Shown in pieces: positions 1 through 6,457 of a DNA stretch of 12,155 nt; positions within the stretch are counted from its first letter, which is position 1, and each line of letters starts with the position of its first letter. The DNA comes from Pseudomonadota bacterium. GTDB taxonomy: Bacteria > Myxococcota_A > Polyangia > Polyangiales > Polyangiaceae. The stretch is from positions 1-12,155 of the forward strand of contig QGUH01000025.1 in the NCBI GenBank assembly GCA_003242355.1, read 5' to 3'. Below the pieces are notes generated by a model that saw only the letters and a list, made by a program, of their open reading frames with translations, had not been told where the DNA came from and ran no database searches. The translations under genes and the position numbers were made by a program.

Positions 1-33
1 ACGGTCGAGAAGATGACGCTCAAAGACAAGTGA
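1..33 (+). CDS. 3' end of an unseen upstream gene (partial)
   Basis: The first ten codons read TVEKMTLKDK followed by TGA, in frame 1 from the window edge. Nine of the ten codons end in G or C, matching the codon bias of the real genes here, so this is probably the C-terminus of a gene that starts outside the window. No domain can be recognised from ten residues, so no function is proposed. A chance reading is possible. Confidence 0.45.
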   Translation, partial: TVEKMTLKDK

Positions 34-220
34 GGTTCGTGGGGGGCGGGCCATCCCCGCGGGTGACGAGCGCCGGGTTGGACGCGGCGCTCCCACGGGG
101 GACGTGCTCTTCGGGAATGGCTGCGCTCGAGGGGAGCTCGATCGCGCGACTGCCCGAAGAACCAGTGTCGGCGGGTGTGCACGGAAGTGGCGCCCCGCCG
201 GCGTCCACGGGGCGATCCGC

Positions 221-239
221 ACACGGCATTCGGCCGTGT
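221..239 (+). terminator. possible terminator hairpin
   Basis: ACACGGC (221-227) and GCCGTGT (233-239) form a perfect 7-bp stem with a 5-base loop. TGTTTCCCCTTATTTCC follows, only partly T-rich. It lies about 190 bases after the upstream stop codon, so it could end that transcript or be a chance palindrome. Confidence 0.25.
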
Positions 240-361
240 CGGTGTTTCCCCTTATTTCCAGCGAGGGCAGGGTGTTTTACGTCTGCCGCGAGCGCCGCGC
301 CGCGCGCATCTCGTATCGTAAGATCGTAGCCGAGGCGGCCGTCGACGAGGCAGCGCGGAGA

Positions 362-390
362 TTGACAGGGCCGCGGATTCTGGCGACAAG
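362..390 (+). promoter_or_regulatory. candidate sigma-70-type promoter for the cytochrome-barrel gene
   Basis: A perfect TTGACA (-35 consensus) lies at 362-367. Exactly 17 bases later is GACAAG (385-390), which matches only three of six -10 consensus positions. The spacing and location, about 30 bases before the likely start codon, are suitable, but the weak -10 makes this tentative. Confidence 0.25.
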
Positions 391-418
391 TCTGCGCATG
401 CTCTCGACTTGCCGCGCG

Positions 419-1897
419 ATGAATCGGCCACTGGCCGCTTGCGCGTTGCGATTCTCGTTCGCTTGTGCGCTCGCGTTCGTCGTGTTGTTCGTGGCGCCGC
501 GCGCAGAAGCGTACACCTGGATGATCAAGCACGGTTACTCGAACTGCGGGGCGTGTCACTCGGACCCGTCCGGCGGCGAGTTGCTCACCGTGTATGGGCG
601 CGCGATGAGCGAGGCCTTCTTGAGCTCGAAGTGGGGCGGCGGCGAGCACTCGGAGGAGTCCGAAGCGGAAGCGCGTCGCGAGCGGCGCCGCATCCGTCGC
701 GCGATCGCTCAAGCGGCGGGCGCCAAGTTCGCGCGCGGCAAGAAGGCGAAGGACGAGGAAGCGGCCGACGAAGAAGAATCCGAAGAAGAGGAGTCGAGCG
801 AGGAAGAGTCGAGCGAAGAGGAAACGGAAGAATCCGAGGAGTCGTCGAGCGAAGGTGCCTCGGAATCCTCGGAAGAAGCGCAGAGCTCGCCCGCACGGCC
901 GTTCTCCGATCCGTTTTTCGGCCTGTTCGGACTGCCGGATTCCCTGTTGCTCGGTGGGAGCGTGCGTCTCGCCACGACGTACAAGCCCGACGCCGAGGCG
1001 GAGAAGCTCCGCTTCTTCCCGATGCAGATGGACCTGTATGGCGAGTGGCGCCTGAGCAGCGCGTTGCGCTTCGGCGGCAGCTTCGGCTTGACCGACGCTC
1101 GGCCCGGCTCACCGCACGGCCGCCCTGCGCAGCTCACGACGAATCAAGGCGAGGGGATGAACCTCATCTCGCGCACGCACTGGGTCGCTTTCGACTTCGG
1201 CGAGGGCAGTCACTCGATCCGCGCGGGCCGCCTCAACTTGCCCTTCGGCCTCCGCATGTCGGAGCACGTGATGTGGGTGCGTGACCGAACCGAAACCGAT
1301 CGCGAATCCGATCAGCAGCACGGTGTCGCGCTCGCGATGAACTTCGACAAGCTCCGCTTCGAAGTCATGGGCATCGCAGGCAACTATCAGATGAACCCCG
1401 ACAAGTACCGGGAACGGGGCTACTCCGGGTACATCGAGCTCATGACGGGCGATCGCAGCGCGTTCGGCGTGAGCAGCCTCTATACGATCGCGAAGGCCGA
1501 TCGCCTTCTCGTCGAGGACAAGAAGACGGTGCGCCAGGCGCACGGGCTGTTCATGCGCTCGGGCATCGGCGAGCGGCTCGCGGTGATGGCCGAGTTCGAC
1601 CTCATCGCGCGCTCGCGGCGCAAGCTCGGCTACGCAGGCTTCTTGCAGCTCGATTGGGAGCCCGCGCAGGGGCTCCACCTCATCGGCACCGTCGAGAACG
1701 CGAACACCGGGTTCCCCTCCAACCCCGGGCCACCGGGCGCCGAGGCGAAACGACTCCCGGGAACCGGCAAGAACGCGATGGGCTATTGGCTCAGCGCACA
1801 GTGGTTCTTCATCTCCCACTTCGACTTCCGGATCGACGCCATCAAGCGGCAGCGAGAACCGCTCCAGATCATGAGCCAACTGCACGTCTACCTGTGA
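419..1897 (+). CDS. exported outer-membrane barrel protein with N-terminal mono-heme c motif
   Basis: A 492-residue protein with a clear signal peptide (residues 1-31, cleavage near AEA/YTW). CGACH at 43-47 fits the CxxCH motif for covalent heme c. Then come a basic segment (85-111) and an acidic Glu/Ser-rich linker (about 112-154). From about 165 to the end, alternating hydrophobic/polar segments rich in Gly and aromatics look like a porin-type beta-barrel. Likely role: an outer-membrane protein carrying one heme on its periplasmic arm, possibly for electron transfer; the function is inferred. The start is uncertain: ATG 419 gives the best signal peptide, but ATG 398 (MLSTCRAMNRPL) is in frame and neither has an obvious ribosome binding site. 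The next gene, also with a CxxCH motif, starts 7 bases after the stop. A non-heme porin with a chance CxxCH is less likely, because the motif directly follows the signal peptide in a typical NCGACHSDPSGG context. Confidence 0.8.
   Translation: MNRPLAACALRFSFACALAFVVLFVAPRAEAYTWMIKHGYSNCGACHSDPSGGELLTVYGRAMSEAFLSSKWGGGEHSEESEAEARRERRRIRRAIAQAAGAKFARGKKAKDEEAADEEESEEEESSEEESSEEETEESEESSSEGASESSEEAQSSPARPFSDPFFGLFGLPDSLLLGGSVRLATTYKPDAEAEKLRFFPMQMDLYGEWRLSSALRFGGSFGLTDARPGSPHGRPAQLTTNQGEGMNLISRTHWVAFDFGEGSHSIRAGRLNLPFGLRMSEHVMWVRDRTETDRESDQQHGVALAMNFDKLRFEVMGIAGNYQMNPDKYRERGYSGYIELMTGDRSAFGVSSLYTIAKADRLLVEDKKTVRQAHGLFMRSGIGERLAVMAEFDLIARSRRKLGYAGFLQLDWEPAQGLHLIGTVENANTGFPSNPGPPGAEAKRLPGTGKNAMGYWLSAQWFFISHFDFRIDAIKRQREPLQIMSQLHVYL
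788..832 (+). repeat. 15-bp imperfect tandem repeat encoding an EESSE linker
   Basis: GAGGAGTCGAGCGAG (788-802) is followed by GAAGAGTCGAGCGAA (803-817) and a diverged third unit (818-832), all in frame inside the cytochrome-barrel gene. The units encode EESSE, EESSE and EETEE, part of the acidic linker. Such repeats can expand or contract without breaking the frame, so linker length may vary between relatives. Confidence 0.6.
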
Positions 1898-1904
1898 GGT
1901 CCCC

Positions 1905-2432
1905 ATGCGGCTCGTAACGGCACAGAAAACTCGCTTCGCTCGGCGCGCGATCGCGCTCGTTGCGGGCGCTTGGCTCGCGCTCGCGACGAAGCCAGCATTG
2001 GCGTCGGAGACCTATCCCGGTTTCGTACAGAAGGCCGCGGACATGCCCTGCGTTCCGCAGTGCACGCTGTGTCACTCCTCCTCTCCCGGACGGGCGGGCA
2101 CCGCGGCTACTGGGACGAAGTTCGCGTCGCAATTCATTCTGGCAGGCCCGATCTTGGGTAATGGATCCGAGCAACAGGTCGTCGCCGCCCTGCAGAACAT
2201 GGCGAACGCTCAGATCGACTCCGATGGGGACGGTACGAACGACTTCGACGAGTTAAAGGCAGGCACGGATCCCAACGATCCGCAGAACGGGAGCCTCTGC
2301 GGTCCCACCTACGGGTGTGGTGCTCGCATCGCCAAGGCGCCGCCGACCGATGGCGCCGCGTCCGCCCTGGCCGCGCTCACGGTCGTCGGGTTCGCGTTCG
2401 CGTTCCGCCGCATCGCGCGTAGCGGGCGCTGA
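1905..2432 (+). CDS. exported mono-heme c protein with Ca-binding-like repeat and C-terminal membrane tail
   Basis: A 175-residue protein. Residues 1-34 form a signal peptide (cleavage near ALA/SET). CTLCH at 53-57 is a CxxCH heme c motif, preceded by a third Cys at 49. Residues 105-126 (DSDGDGTNDFDELKAG, then TDPNDP) match an EF-hand/thrombospondin-3-like calcium loop common in myxobacterial surface proteins. The C-terminus has CGPTYGCGARIA (132-143), a hydrophobic helix (about 150-167) and a basic end (RRIARSGR). That Cys motif/helix/Arg order resembles the MYXO-CTERM sorting tail of myxobacteria. The gene starts 7 bases after the barrel-cytochrome stop; a TGAGG sequence overlapping that stop serves as ribosome binding site, so the two are probably co-transcribed. 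Likely a surface or periplasmic electron carrier, or a partner of the barrel protein. No exact family is recognised. Confidence 0.8.
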   Translation: MRLVTAQKTRFARRAIALVAGAWLALATKPALASETYPGFVQKAADMPCVPQCTLCHSSSPGRAGTAATGTKFASQFILAGPILGNGSEQQVVAALQNMANAQIDSDGDGTNDFDELKAGTDPNDPQNGSLCGPTYGCGARIAKAPPTDGAASALAALTVVGFAFAFRRIARSGR

Positions 2433-2444
2433 GCACGCGCTGCC

Positions 2445-2481
2445 GCGAAACGCCGGCGCACTTCGGAGCGCCGGCGTTCGC
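2445..2481. terminator. strong hairpin, probable bidirectional terminator
   Basis: AACGCCGGCGC (2449-2459) and GCGCCGGCGTT (2468-2478) form a perfect 11-bp stem around an 8-base loop. The stem extends to 2445 and 2481 with one bulged A. It sits in the 79-base gap between two convergent genes (ends at 2432 and 2512), the expected place for a shared terminator. No long T-run follows on either strand, as is often so in high-GC genomes. Confidence 0.6.
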
Positions 2482-2511
2482 CGTGCGTGTTTCGATAATA
2501 GGTGCGCGAGA

Positions 2512-2940
2512 TCAGCTCGAGCCGTCGGCTCCGGCTTCGCCCGCAGCGGTTCCGGCAGCCCCGGCGCTGTCCGTGCCGCCTTCGCCGGCGGCGCCGCCCT
2601 CGGACGGGGACGCACTGCCCGCCTCTCCACCGGCACCGCCACCGGCCTCACCGACGGCTCCGGCTTCGCCCGCGGCGCCTCCCGTCGTGCCTGCGGTGCC
2701 ACCCTCGCCCGTCGGCGGAGCTCCGGCTTCACCAGCGGTGCCGCCGGCGCTGGTGCCGCCCGTGCCGCCTTGGGTCGGCGGAGCGCCGGCGTCTCCCACG
2801 GCGCCGCCCGTGCTCGACATCGAGCCACCGGTGCCGTCGTCGATGATCTTCGACTGATCGATGTCGGCGATGAGCGTGCAGCCCACGATGCCGAAGAGTC
2901 CGAGCCCAAGGGAAACGATAAGCTTGGCCGAGTGTTGCAT
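2512..2940 (-). CDS. Gly-rich repeat lipoprotein
   Basis: A 142-residue protein. Its N-terminus has two charged or polar residues, a hydrophobic stretch (7-20) and a lipobox-like IVGC with Cys21 as the lipidated residue. Then comes a short segment, TLIADIDQSKI, of a kind I associate with small myxobacterial lipoproteins. From about residue 36 to the end it is almost entirely a low-complexity repeat of GGT, GEAG and GAPP units. Only the first 35 residues look folded; the rest is probably a flexible, disordered tail. Function is unknown. The start ATG at 2940 gives an ideal lipoprotein signal, though no Shine-Dalgarno sequence is visible. It is divergent from the barrel gene starting at 3099, with 158 bases between. 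A Pro-rich frame on the opposite strand is a shadow of this repeat. Confidence 0.75.
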   Translation of the reverse strand: MQHSAKLIVSLGLGLFGIVGCTLIADIDQSKIIDDGTGGSMSSTGGAVGDAGAPPTQGGTGGTSAGGTAGEAGAPPTGEGGTAGTTGGAAGEAGAVGEAGGGAGGEAGSASPSEGGAAGEGGTDSAGAAGTAAGEAGADGSS

Positions 2941-3087
2941 GGTGTGCCGAGGTGCGAGTCGTGGCTCGAAGCGGCCTCATCTTCCACCAGGAGCCGCCGC
3001 GAGGGCAAGGCCCGAAGGCTCGTCGACCGAGCGGACACCGCGGCCCGAGCGGCGCTAGGATCGTCGCTCCCCGAGGCTCACGAACAC

Positions 3088-3092
3088 GGAGA
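3088..3092 (+). promoter_or_regulatory. ribosome binding site that fixes a TTG start
   Basis: GGAGA at 3088-3092 is a good Shine-Dalgarno sequence six bases before TTG at 3099-3101. No ATG or GTG nearby in this frame gives an N-terminal signal peptide, so this site supports the TTG as start codon. Confidence 0.65.
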
Positions 3093-3098
3093 AACGGA

Positions 3099-3872
3099 TT
3101 GCTTCGCCAACTCGCGTTTTCACTGCTCGCCGTGGCGGTGCCGGCTCCGGCGCTGGCCGCGTCGGACTTGAGCTCCGGCGGCCTCGCGCCGCCCCCTGCC
3201 ATCGAACCGTCACCGGGGTACGACGCGACCGCGACGGAATACCAGCTCGAGCAGGCCGACCGCGAGGACTCCGGGCGCGGCCTCGAGTTCTTCTGGATCA
3301 ACGCCGAAGTGGGCGTTCAGCACCTCGGGCTCGAGACCTTTCACGCCAACCACCTCGTCGACGCGGCCGTGGTGTCCACCACGCAGACGGGGCTCGCTGC
3401 GGGCGCGGGTCTCGGCGTTCGGCTGATCTTTCTCACGCTGGGCGGGCGCTTCCGCCTCGCGACCTTCTCGGAGTACCAGCTTTGGACGCTGAACGCGGAG
3501 CTGGGCCTGCGCATCCCGCTCGGGCGGCTCGAGCCGTACTTCTCGTTCGCAGGTGGCTATGCCTCCCTCGGCTCGTTCGATACGAGCAGCGTCGGCGCCG
3601 CCTTCGAGCAGGCCGACGTCGACGTGCGTGGCTTCAACGTGCGGGGCGGCTTCGGGCTCGATTACTACGTCGGCAAGCGGTTCTCGGTGGGGGGCAACGT
3701 CTCCGGGGATCTTCTGTTTCTCACCCGTCCGCGCGTCGACGAGGCGAAGCTCGAAGGGGCGGCCGCCGTCGGCGGAGAAAACGCCGAGCTCGCCGCCGAG
3801 GTGTACGGTCGTGACGGCTCCAGCATCGGGGGCGCCGTGACGGCCATGCTCGTGCTCGGCTTGCACTTCTGA
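3099..3872 (+). CDS. outer-membrane beta-barrel protein
   Basis: A 257-residue protein starting at TTG 3099. The frame is open further upstream, but that part is Arg/Pro-rich and would bury the signal peptide. Residues 1-20 (MLRQLAFSLLAVAVPAPALA) are a textbook signal peptide. Residues 21-60 are a Pro/Gly/acidic linker. From about 61 to the end, amphipathic strands alternate with Gly-rich turns, including paired strands around GLGVRLIFLTLGGRFRLA and ELGLRIPLGRLEPYFSFAGG. The protein ends LVLGLHF; a terminal Phe is the usual signal for barrel insertion by the BAM complex. Probably an OmpA/OmpW-like 8- to 10-stranded barrel in the outer membrane. Substrate or role is not evident. The PrsW-type protease gene starts one base after this stop, so the two are very likely co-translated. 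Confidence 0.75.
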   Translation: MLRQLAFSLLAVAVPAPALAASDLSSGGLAPPPAIEPSPGYDATATEYQLEQADREDSGRGLEFFWINAEVGVQHLGLETFHANHLVDAAVVSTTQTGLAAGAGLGVRLIFLTLGGRFRLATFSEYQLWTLNAELGLRIPLGRLEPYFSFAGGYASLGSFDTSSVGAAFEQADVDVRGFNVRGGFGLDYYVGKRFSVGGNVSGDLLFLTRPRVDEAKLEGAAAVGGENAELAAEVYGRDGSSIGGAVTAMLVLGLHF

Positions 3873-3873
3873 G

Positions 3874-4989
3874 ATGAAAATCCTCCTCGCGCTGGCGGTC
3901 ACCGTCTTCGCGCTGGGAATCGGCTTCGCGATCTTCCGCCGGCTCTCGCGAAACGGGCTCGTCCTCCCCCGTGCCGTCGCGTGGACTTCGGGGGCGGGCG
4001 CCTTCGTCGGGGCGCTCGTGGCCACGTGCGAGCGGGCGGTGCTCGACTGGACCGGCCTCGACTTCGAAGTGCGCGTCGCGGGCGTGGGCGGCGCGCTGAT
4101 GGCGGCGTTCTTGCTCGCGGCGCCGCTCGAAGAAGCGGCGAAGCTCGTCGTGGTGTGGCCGCTCTACAAGAGTCGCCGACTCGATCGCCCGCGCCTCGGC
4201 GTTTGCTACGCGACGCTCGCCGCATCCGCGTTCGCCGCGGCCGAGGGATGCTTCGCCGTGTTGCGCGAGCCGAGCGGGCTCGTAGCGTTGCGCGCGCTTC
4301 TCGGCGCCGTTGCGCACGTGTTCTTCGCGGGCCTATGGGGGTATGCGCTCGGCGCGAGTCGGATTCGGCCGAGCTGGTTCTCGCTGGCGTGGCTCTCGGC
4401 CATGCTGATTCACGGCCTGTTCGCGCACATCGTGTGGGGTCGCGGTCCGGGGTATCTCACGGCGACCTTGCCGATGCTCGCGGTGATGGGCGCTGGCGCC
4501 TATTTCGTGCTCCGCAATCCGGGGCCGGAGCCCAAGGGGCCCACCATGCTTCCCGTGCCGCCCACCTTCAGCGAAGTGCGGGAGGCGTTCCGCCCCGCGG
4601 AGCGTCCGCTGATGTTGCGCTGGGTGGCGGCGGGGGCGTTCGTCACGCTCGGGCTCATCATCGTGCTCGCGCTCACGAGCGTTTTGCTCGGGCGCAAGCT
4701 CGGCATCGACTTTTCGCTCGCCGACGAGACGGATCTGCGCTCCGCCGGGCCGTTGCTCGTGATTGGGGTCGGCGTCGTCGCCGCCTTTCCGCTCGCCGGT
4801 TACCTCGTGGCTCGGGCGAGCTCCGCGCTCACCGTGCTCGAGGCGGCGCTCGCGACGCTGTTCGCGATGGCCATCCTCATCGTGCTCTTCGCGCTCACGG
4901 CACCCGTCGCCGTGCTCTTCGCGGTCGCTCTCGTTCCCGTCGCCGTCGCCCTCGCTTGCGGCGGCGCCTGGATCGGGCTCGAGCGGTGA
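3874..4989 (+). CDS. PrsW-type glutamic intramembrane protease with extra C-terminal membrane domain
   Basis: A 371-residue polytopic membrane protein. The N-terminal half carries the motifs of the PrsW family (clan of CAAX/Rce1-like glutamic proteases): PLEEAAK with Glu86-Glu87 and Lys90, FAAAEG with Glu124, AHVFFAGLWG with His148, and MLIHGLFAH with His180. These lie in predicted helices, as expected for an in-membrane active site. Known PrsW (Bacillus) cleaves the anti-sigma factor RsiW; the substrate here is unknown, and no anti-sigma gene is present in the window. After a soluble segment (about 212-245), residues 250-367 add about four more hydrophobic helices, beyond the usual core of roughly 200 residues. 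ATG at 3874 follows the barrel gene stop by one base, implying translational coupling. It converges on the Ntn hydrolase gene, whose stop lies 31 bases away. Confident of family, not of substrate. Confidence 0.8.
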   Translation: MKILLALAVTVFALGIGFAIFRRLSRNGLVLPRAVAWTSGAGAFVGALVATCERAVLDWTGLDFEVRVAGVGGALMAAFLLAAPLEEAAKLVVVWPLYKSRRLDRPRLGVCYATLAASAFAAAEGCFAVLREPSGLVALRALLGAVAHVFFAGLWGYALGASRIRPSWFSLAWLSAMLIHGLFAHIVWGRGPGYLTATLPMLAVMGAGAYFVLRNPGPEPKGPTMLPVPPTFSEVREAFRPAERPLMLRWVAAGAFVTLGLIIVLALTSVLLGRKLGIDFSLADETDLRSAGPLLVIGVGVVAAFPLAGYLVARASSALTVLEAALATLFAMAILIVLFALTAPVAVLFAVALVPVAVALACGGAWIGLER

Positions 4990-5020
4990 GCCTGCGCGGG
5001 TGCGCGCTGCCGCCGCGGAG

Positions 5021-6457
5021 TCACCTCGACGGAGCCGCAGCGGAGCGGGGAGCATTGCCGCCGAGCTCGTTCAGCAACGGATCGGGGGGCACGGTCGGCA
5101 ACGCTCCGTCGGGGTCGGGGGAGTAGGTCGGGTCCAGGAAACGGCGCAGATCGAAAGCGACGAAACGGCCGAGCAGGTGCGGGGCCTCGCTCACCCAGAG
5201 CACGCGCGCGCCCGTGTCCATCACCACGCCGTGCGTGGCGATGAGCGCGTCGATGGCGCGCCGATCGCCGAGCGGAAGCTCTCTGCCGCCCTCGGCGCGC
5301 CGATCGCGGAGCAGGCCGACGGCCGTTTTCGCGTCGACCGGGCGCGCGACCTCGTGCACGAGCTCGTCGGCGCGCGCTCGGCGCGCGAGCGTGGAGGTCT
5401 TCGTGCGGACGCGCACGTTCTTGGGATCGTTCGCGGCCGGGCCTTCGAGATGATTCGTCACTGCCCCGGCGGCGCCGAGCTCGCGCACGTGATCGGCGCT
5501 CCCCGGCACCCGCTCGACGACGAGGGCGCGCCCGTGCGCGTCGGTGACCACGACGACGTGGCTGACGAGCGGAGGACTCTCGGCGAGCGCCGCAACCGCT
5601 TCGTCGCTCGTGCGGGCGCGCGAGAGCGCGTCGCGCAGCGCGTGCACCACCGGCACGCCGCGGGCTCGCGTCTCCCCCGCGCGTGCACCGTGGACGACGA
5701 GGGCGACGCCCTCCGCGTTCATGCCGCTCACCACGCCCACGAGACCGGGCCAGGCCACGGAGGCGAACGGAATCCTTCCGGTTTCGCGGACGAAGAACAC
5801 CGCCTTCTTCTCGTCGAGGATATCGACCTCGAAGTCGAAGGCGCGCGCGAGCAGGGAGCCGCCGTGAGCGGCCTCGGCGCCCGAGAAAACGAACGTGGTG
5901 CATCCGACGAGCGGCGAGTGCTCGAACGAGAGCGCCATATCGTAGAGCGCGTTGAGGTACACGAACCGCTGGTAGGCGGGGAAGAACGCCGCATACGGAT
6001 CGGGCTCGAAGGCGAGCGCGCCGGCCGCGAGCTCGCGTTGCCGCGCCGGCGACAGCGTGGCGGCGAGATCGCGATACCGGAGCTGAGCGAGATCGAGCAC
6101 GAGCGCTTGCAACAAGCGGCTCGGGATCGACGCGCGGAAGCGATCCAGCAAGACGCCCTCGTTCTCGACCATCTCCGGATGGAGGAGGCGAACGTGCGCA
6201 TGGCCGATGCTCTCCGGCGGGCCGCCGAGGTGCACTTCGAGCAGGCGCCCGCGTTCGACGACGAACGCGGTGCCCAGCCGTCGCAGGCCCGGCGATCGCT
6301 CGACTTCGGCCGCGGCCGGGACGCGCACCGCGGGCGGACGCGGACGGCAGAGGCGGCCGATCGCGAGGTGCGCCGAGAGCGCACCGGCGATCAGCAAGCA
6401 CGCCAGCGCGAACAGGGAAAGCAACAGGGAAGAGAGGCTGCGTCGGCGCGCGGTCAT
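5021..6457 (-). CDS. membrane-anchored C45-type Ntn hydrolase (acyltransferase/amidase-like)
   Basis: A 478-residue protein with an N-terminal hydrophobic helix (about 9-34) that is a signal anchor or signal peptide. The C-terminal part matches the penicillin acyltransferase (C45) family. GCTTF at 185-189 contains the expected Gly185-Cys186 self-cleavage site and nucleophile, followed by LLARAFDFE (202-210), VGVVSGMNAEGVAL (240-253) and VTNHLEG (333-339). The family self-processes at Gly-Cys and hydrolyses or transfers acyl amides; the substrate here is unknown. The usual Asn of the RNFDF-type motif is Ala206, an oddity at a normally conserved place. The pre-nucleophile segment of about 185 residues is longer than the roughly 100 of the fungal enzyme. 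ATG 6457 overlaps the glycosyltransferase stop by four bases (ATGA), so the pair is translationally coupled. The open frame continues upstream to 8107, but that extension lies across other genes and is rejected. Confidence 0.75.
   Translation of the reverse strand: MTARRRSLSSLLLSLFALACLLIAGALSAHLAIGRLCRPRPPAVRVPAAAEVERSPGLRRLGTAFVVERGRLLEVHLGGPPESIGHAHVRLLHPEMVENEGVLLDRFRASIPSRLLQALVLDLAQLRYRDLAATLSPARQRELAAGALAFEPDPYAAFFPAYQRFVYLNALYDMALSFEHSPLVGCTTFVFSGAEAAHGGSLLARAFDFEVDILDEKKAVFFVRETGRIPFASVAWPGLVGVVSGMNAEGVALVVHGARAGETRARGVPVVHALRDALSRARTSDEAVAALAESPPLVSHVVVVTDAHGRALVVERVPGSADHVRELGAAGAVTNHLEGPAANDPKNVRVRTKTSTLARRARADELVHEVARPVDAKTAVGLLRDRRAEGGRELPLGDRRAIDALIATHGVVMDTGARVLWVSEAPHLLGRFVAFDLRRFLDPTYSPDPDGALPTVPPDPLLNELGGNAPRSAAAPSR

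Larger units (their letters stand above)
34..418. other. non-coding stretch upstream of the cytochrome-barrel gene
   Basis: About 385 bases with no convincing gene. Open frames read through it on both strands, but they give Arg/Ala/Pro/Ser-rich sequences with no domain, typical of GC-rich shadows. A short GC stem (46-50 with 56-60) lies just after the upstream stop. A 7-bp perfect hairpin lies at 221-239, followed by a moderately pyrimidine-rich stretch. A TTGACA hexamer sits at 362-367. The region probably holds the end of the upstream transcript and the promoter of the gene starting near 419. I see no RNA gene in it. Confidence 0.5.

Noticed and set aside
2483..2857. Pro/Ala-rich plus-strand frame of 124 codons
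   Set aside because: It is the antisense reading of the Gly-rich lipoprotein repeat. The minus-strand frame has a proper lipobox; this one has no signal or domain.
4990..5020. Short GC palindrome (GCGC/GCGC) between the convergent protease and Ntn hydrolase genes
   Set aside because: Only a 4-bp stem with no T-run; too common by chance in this base composition to call a terminator.
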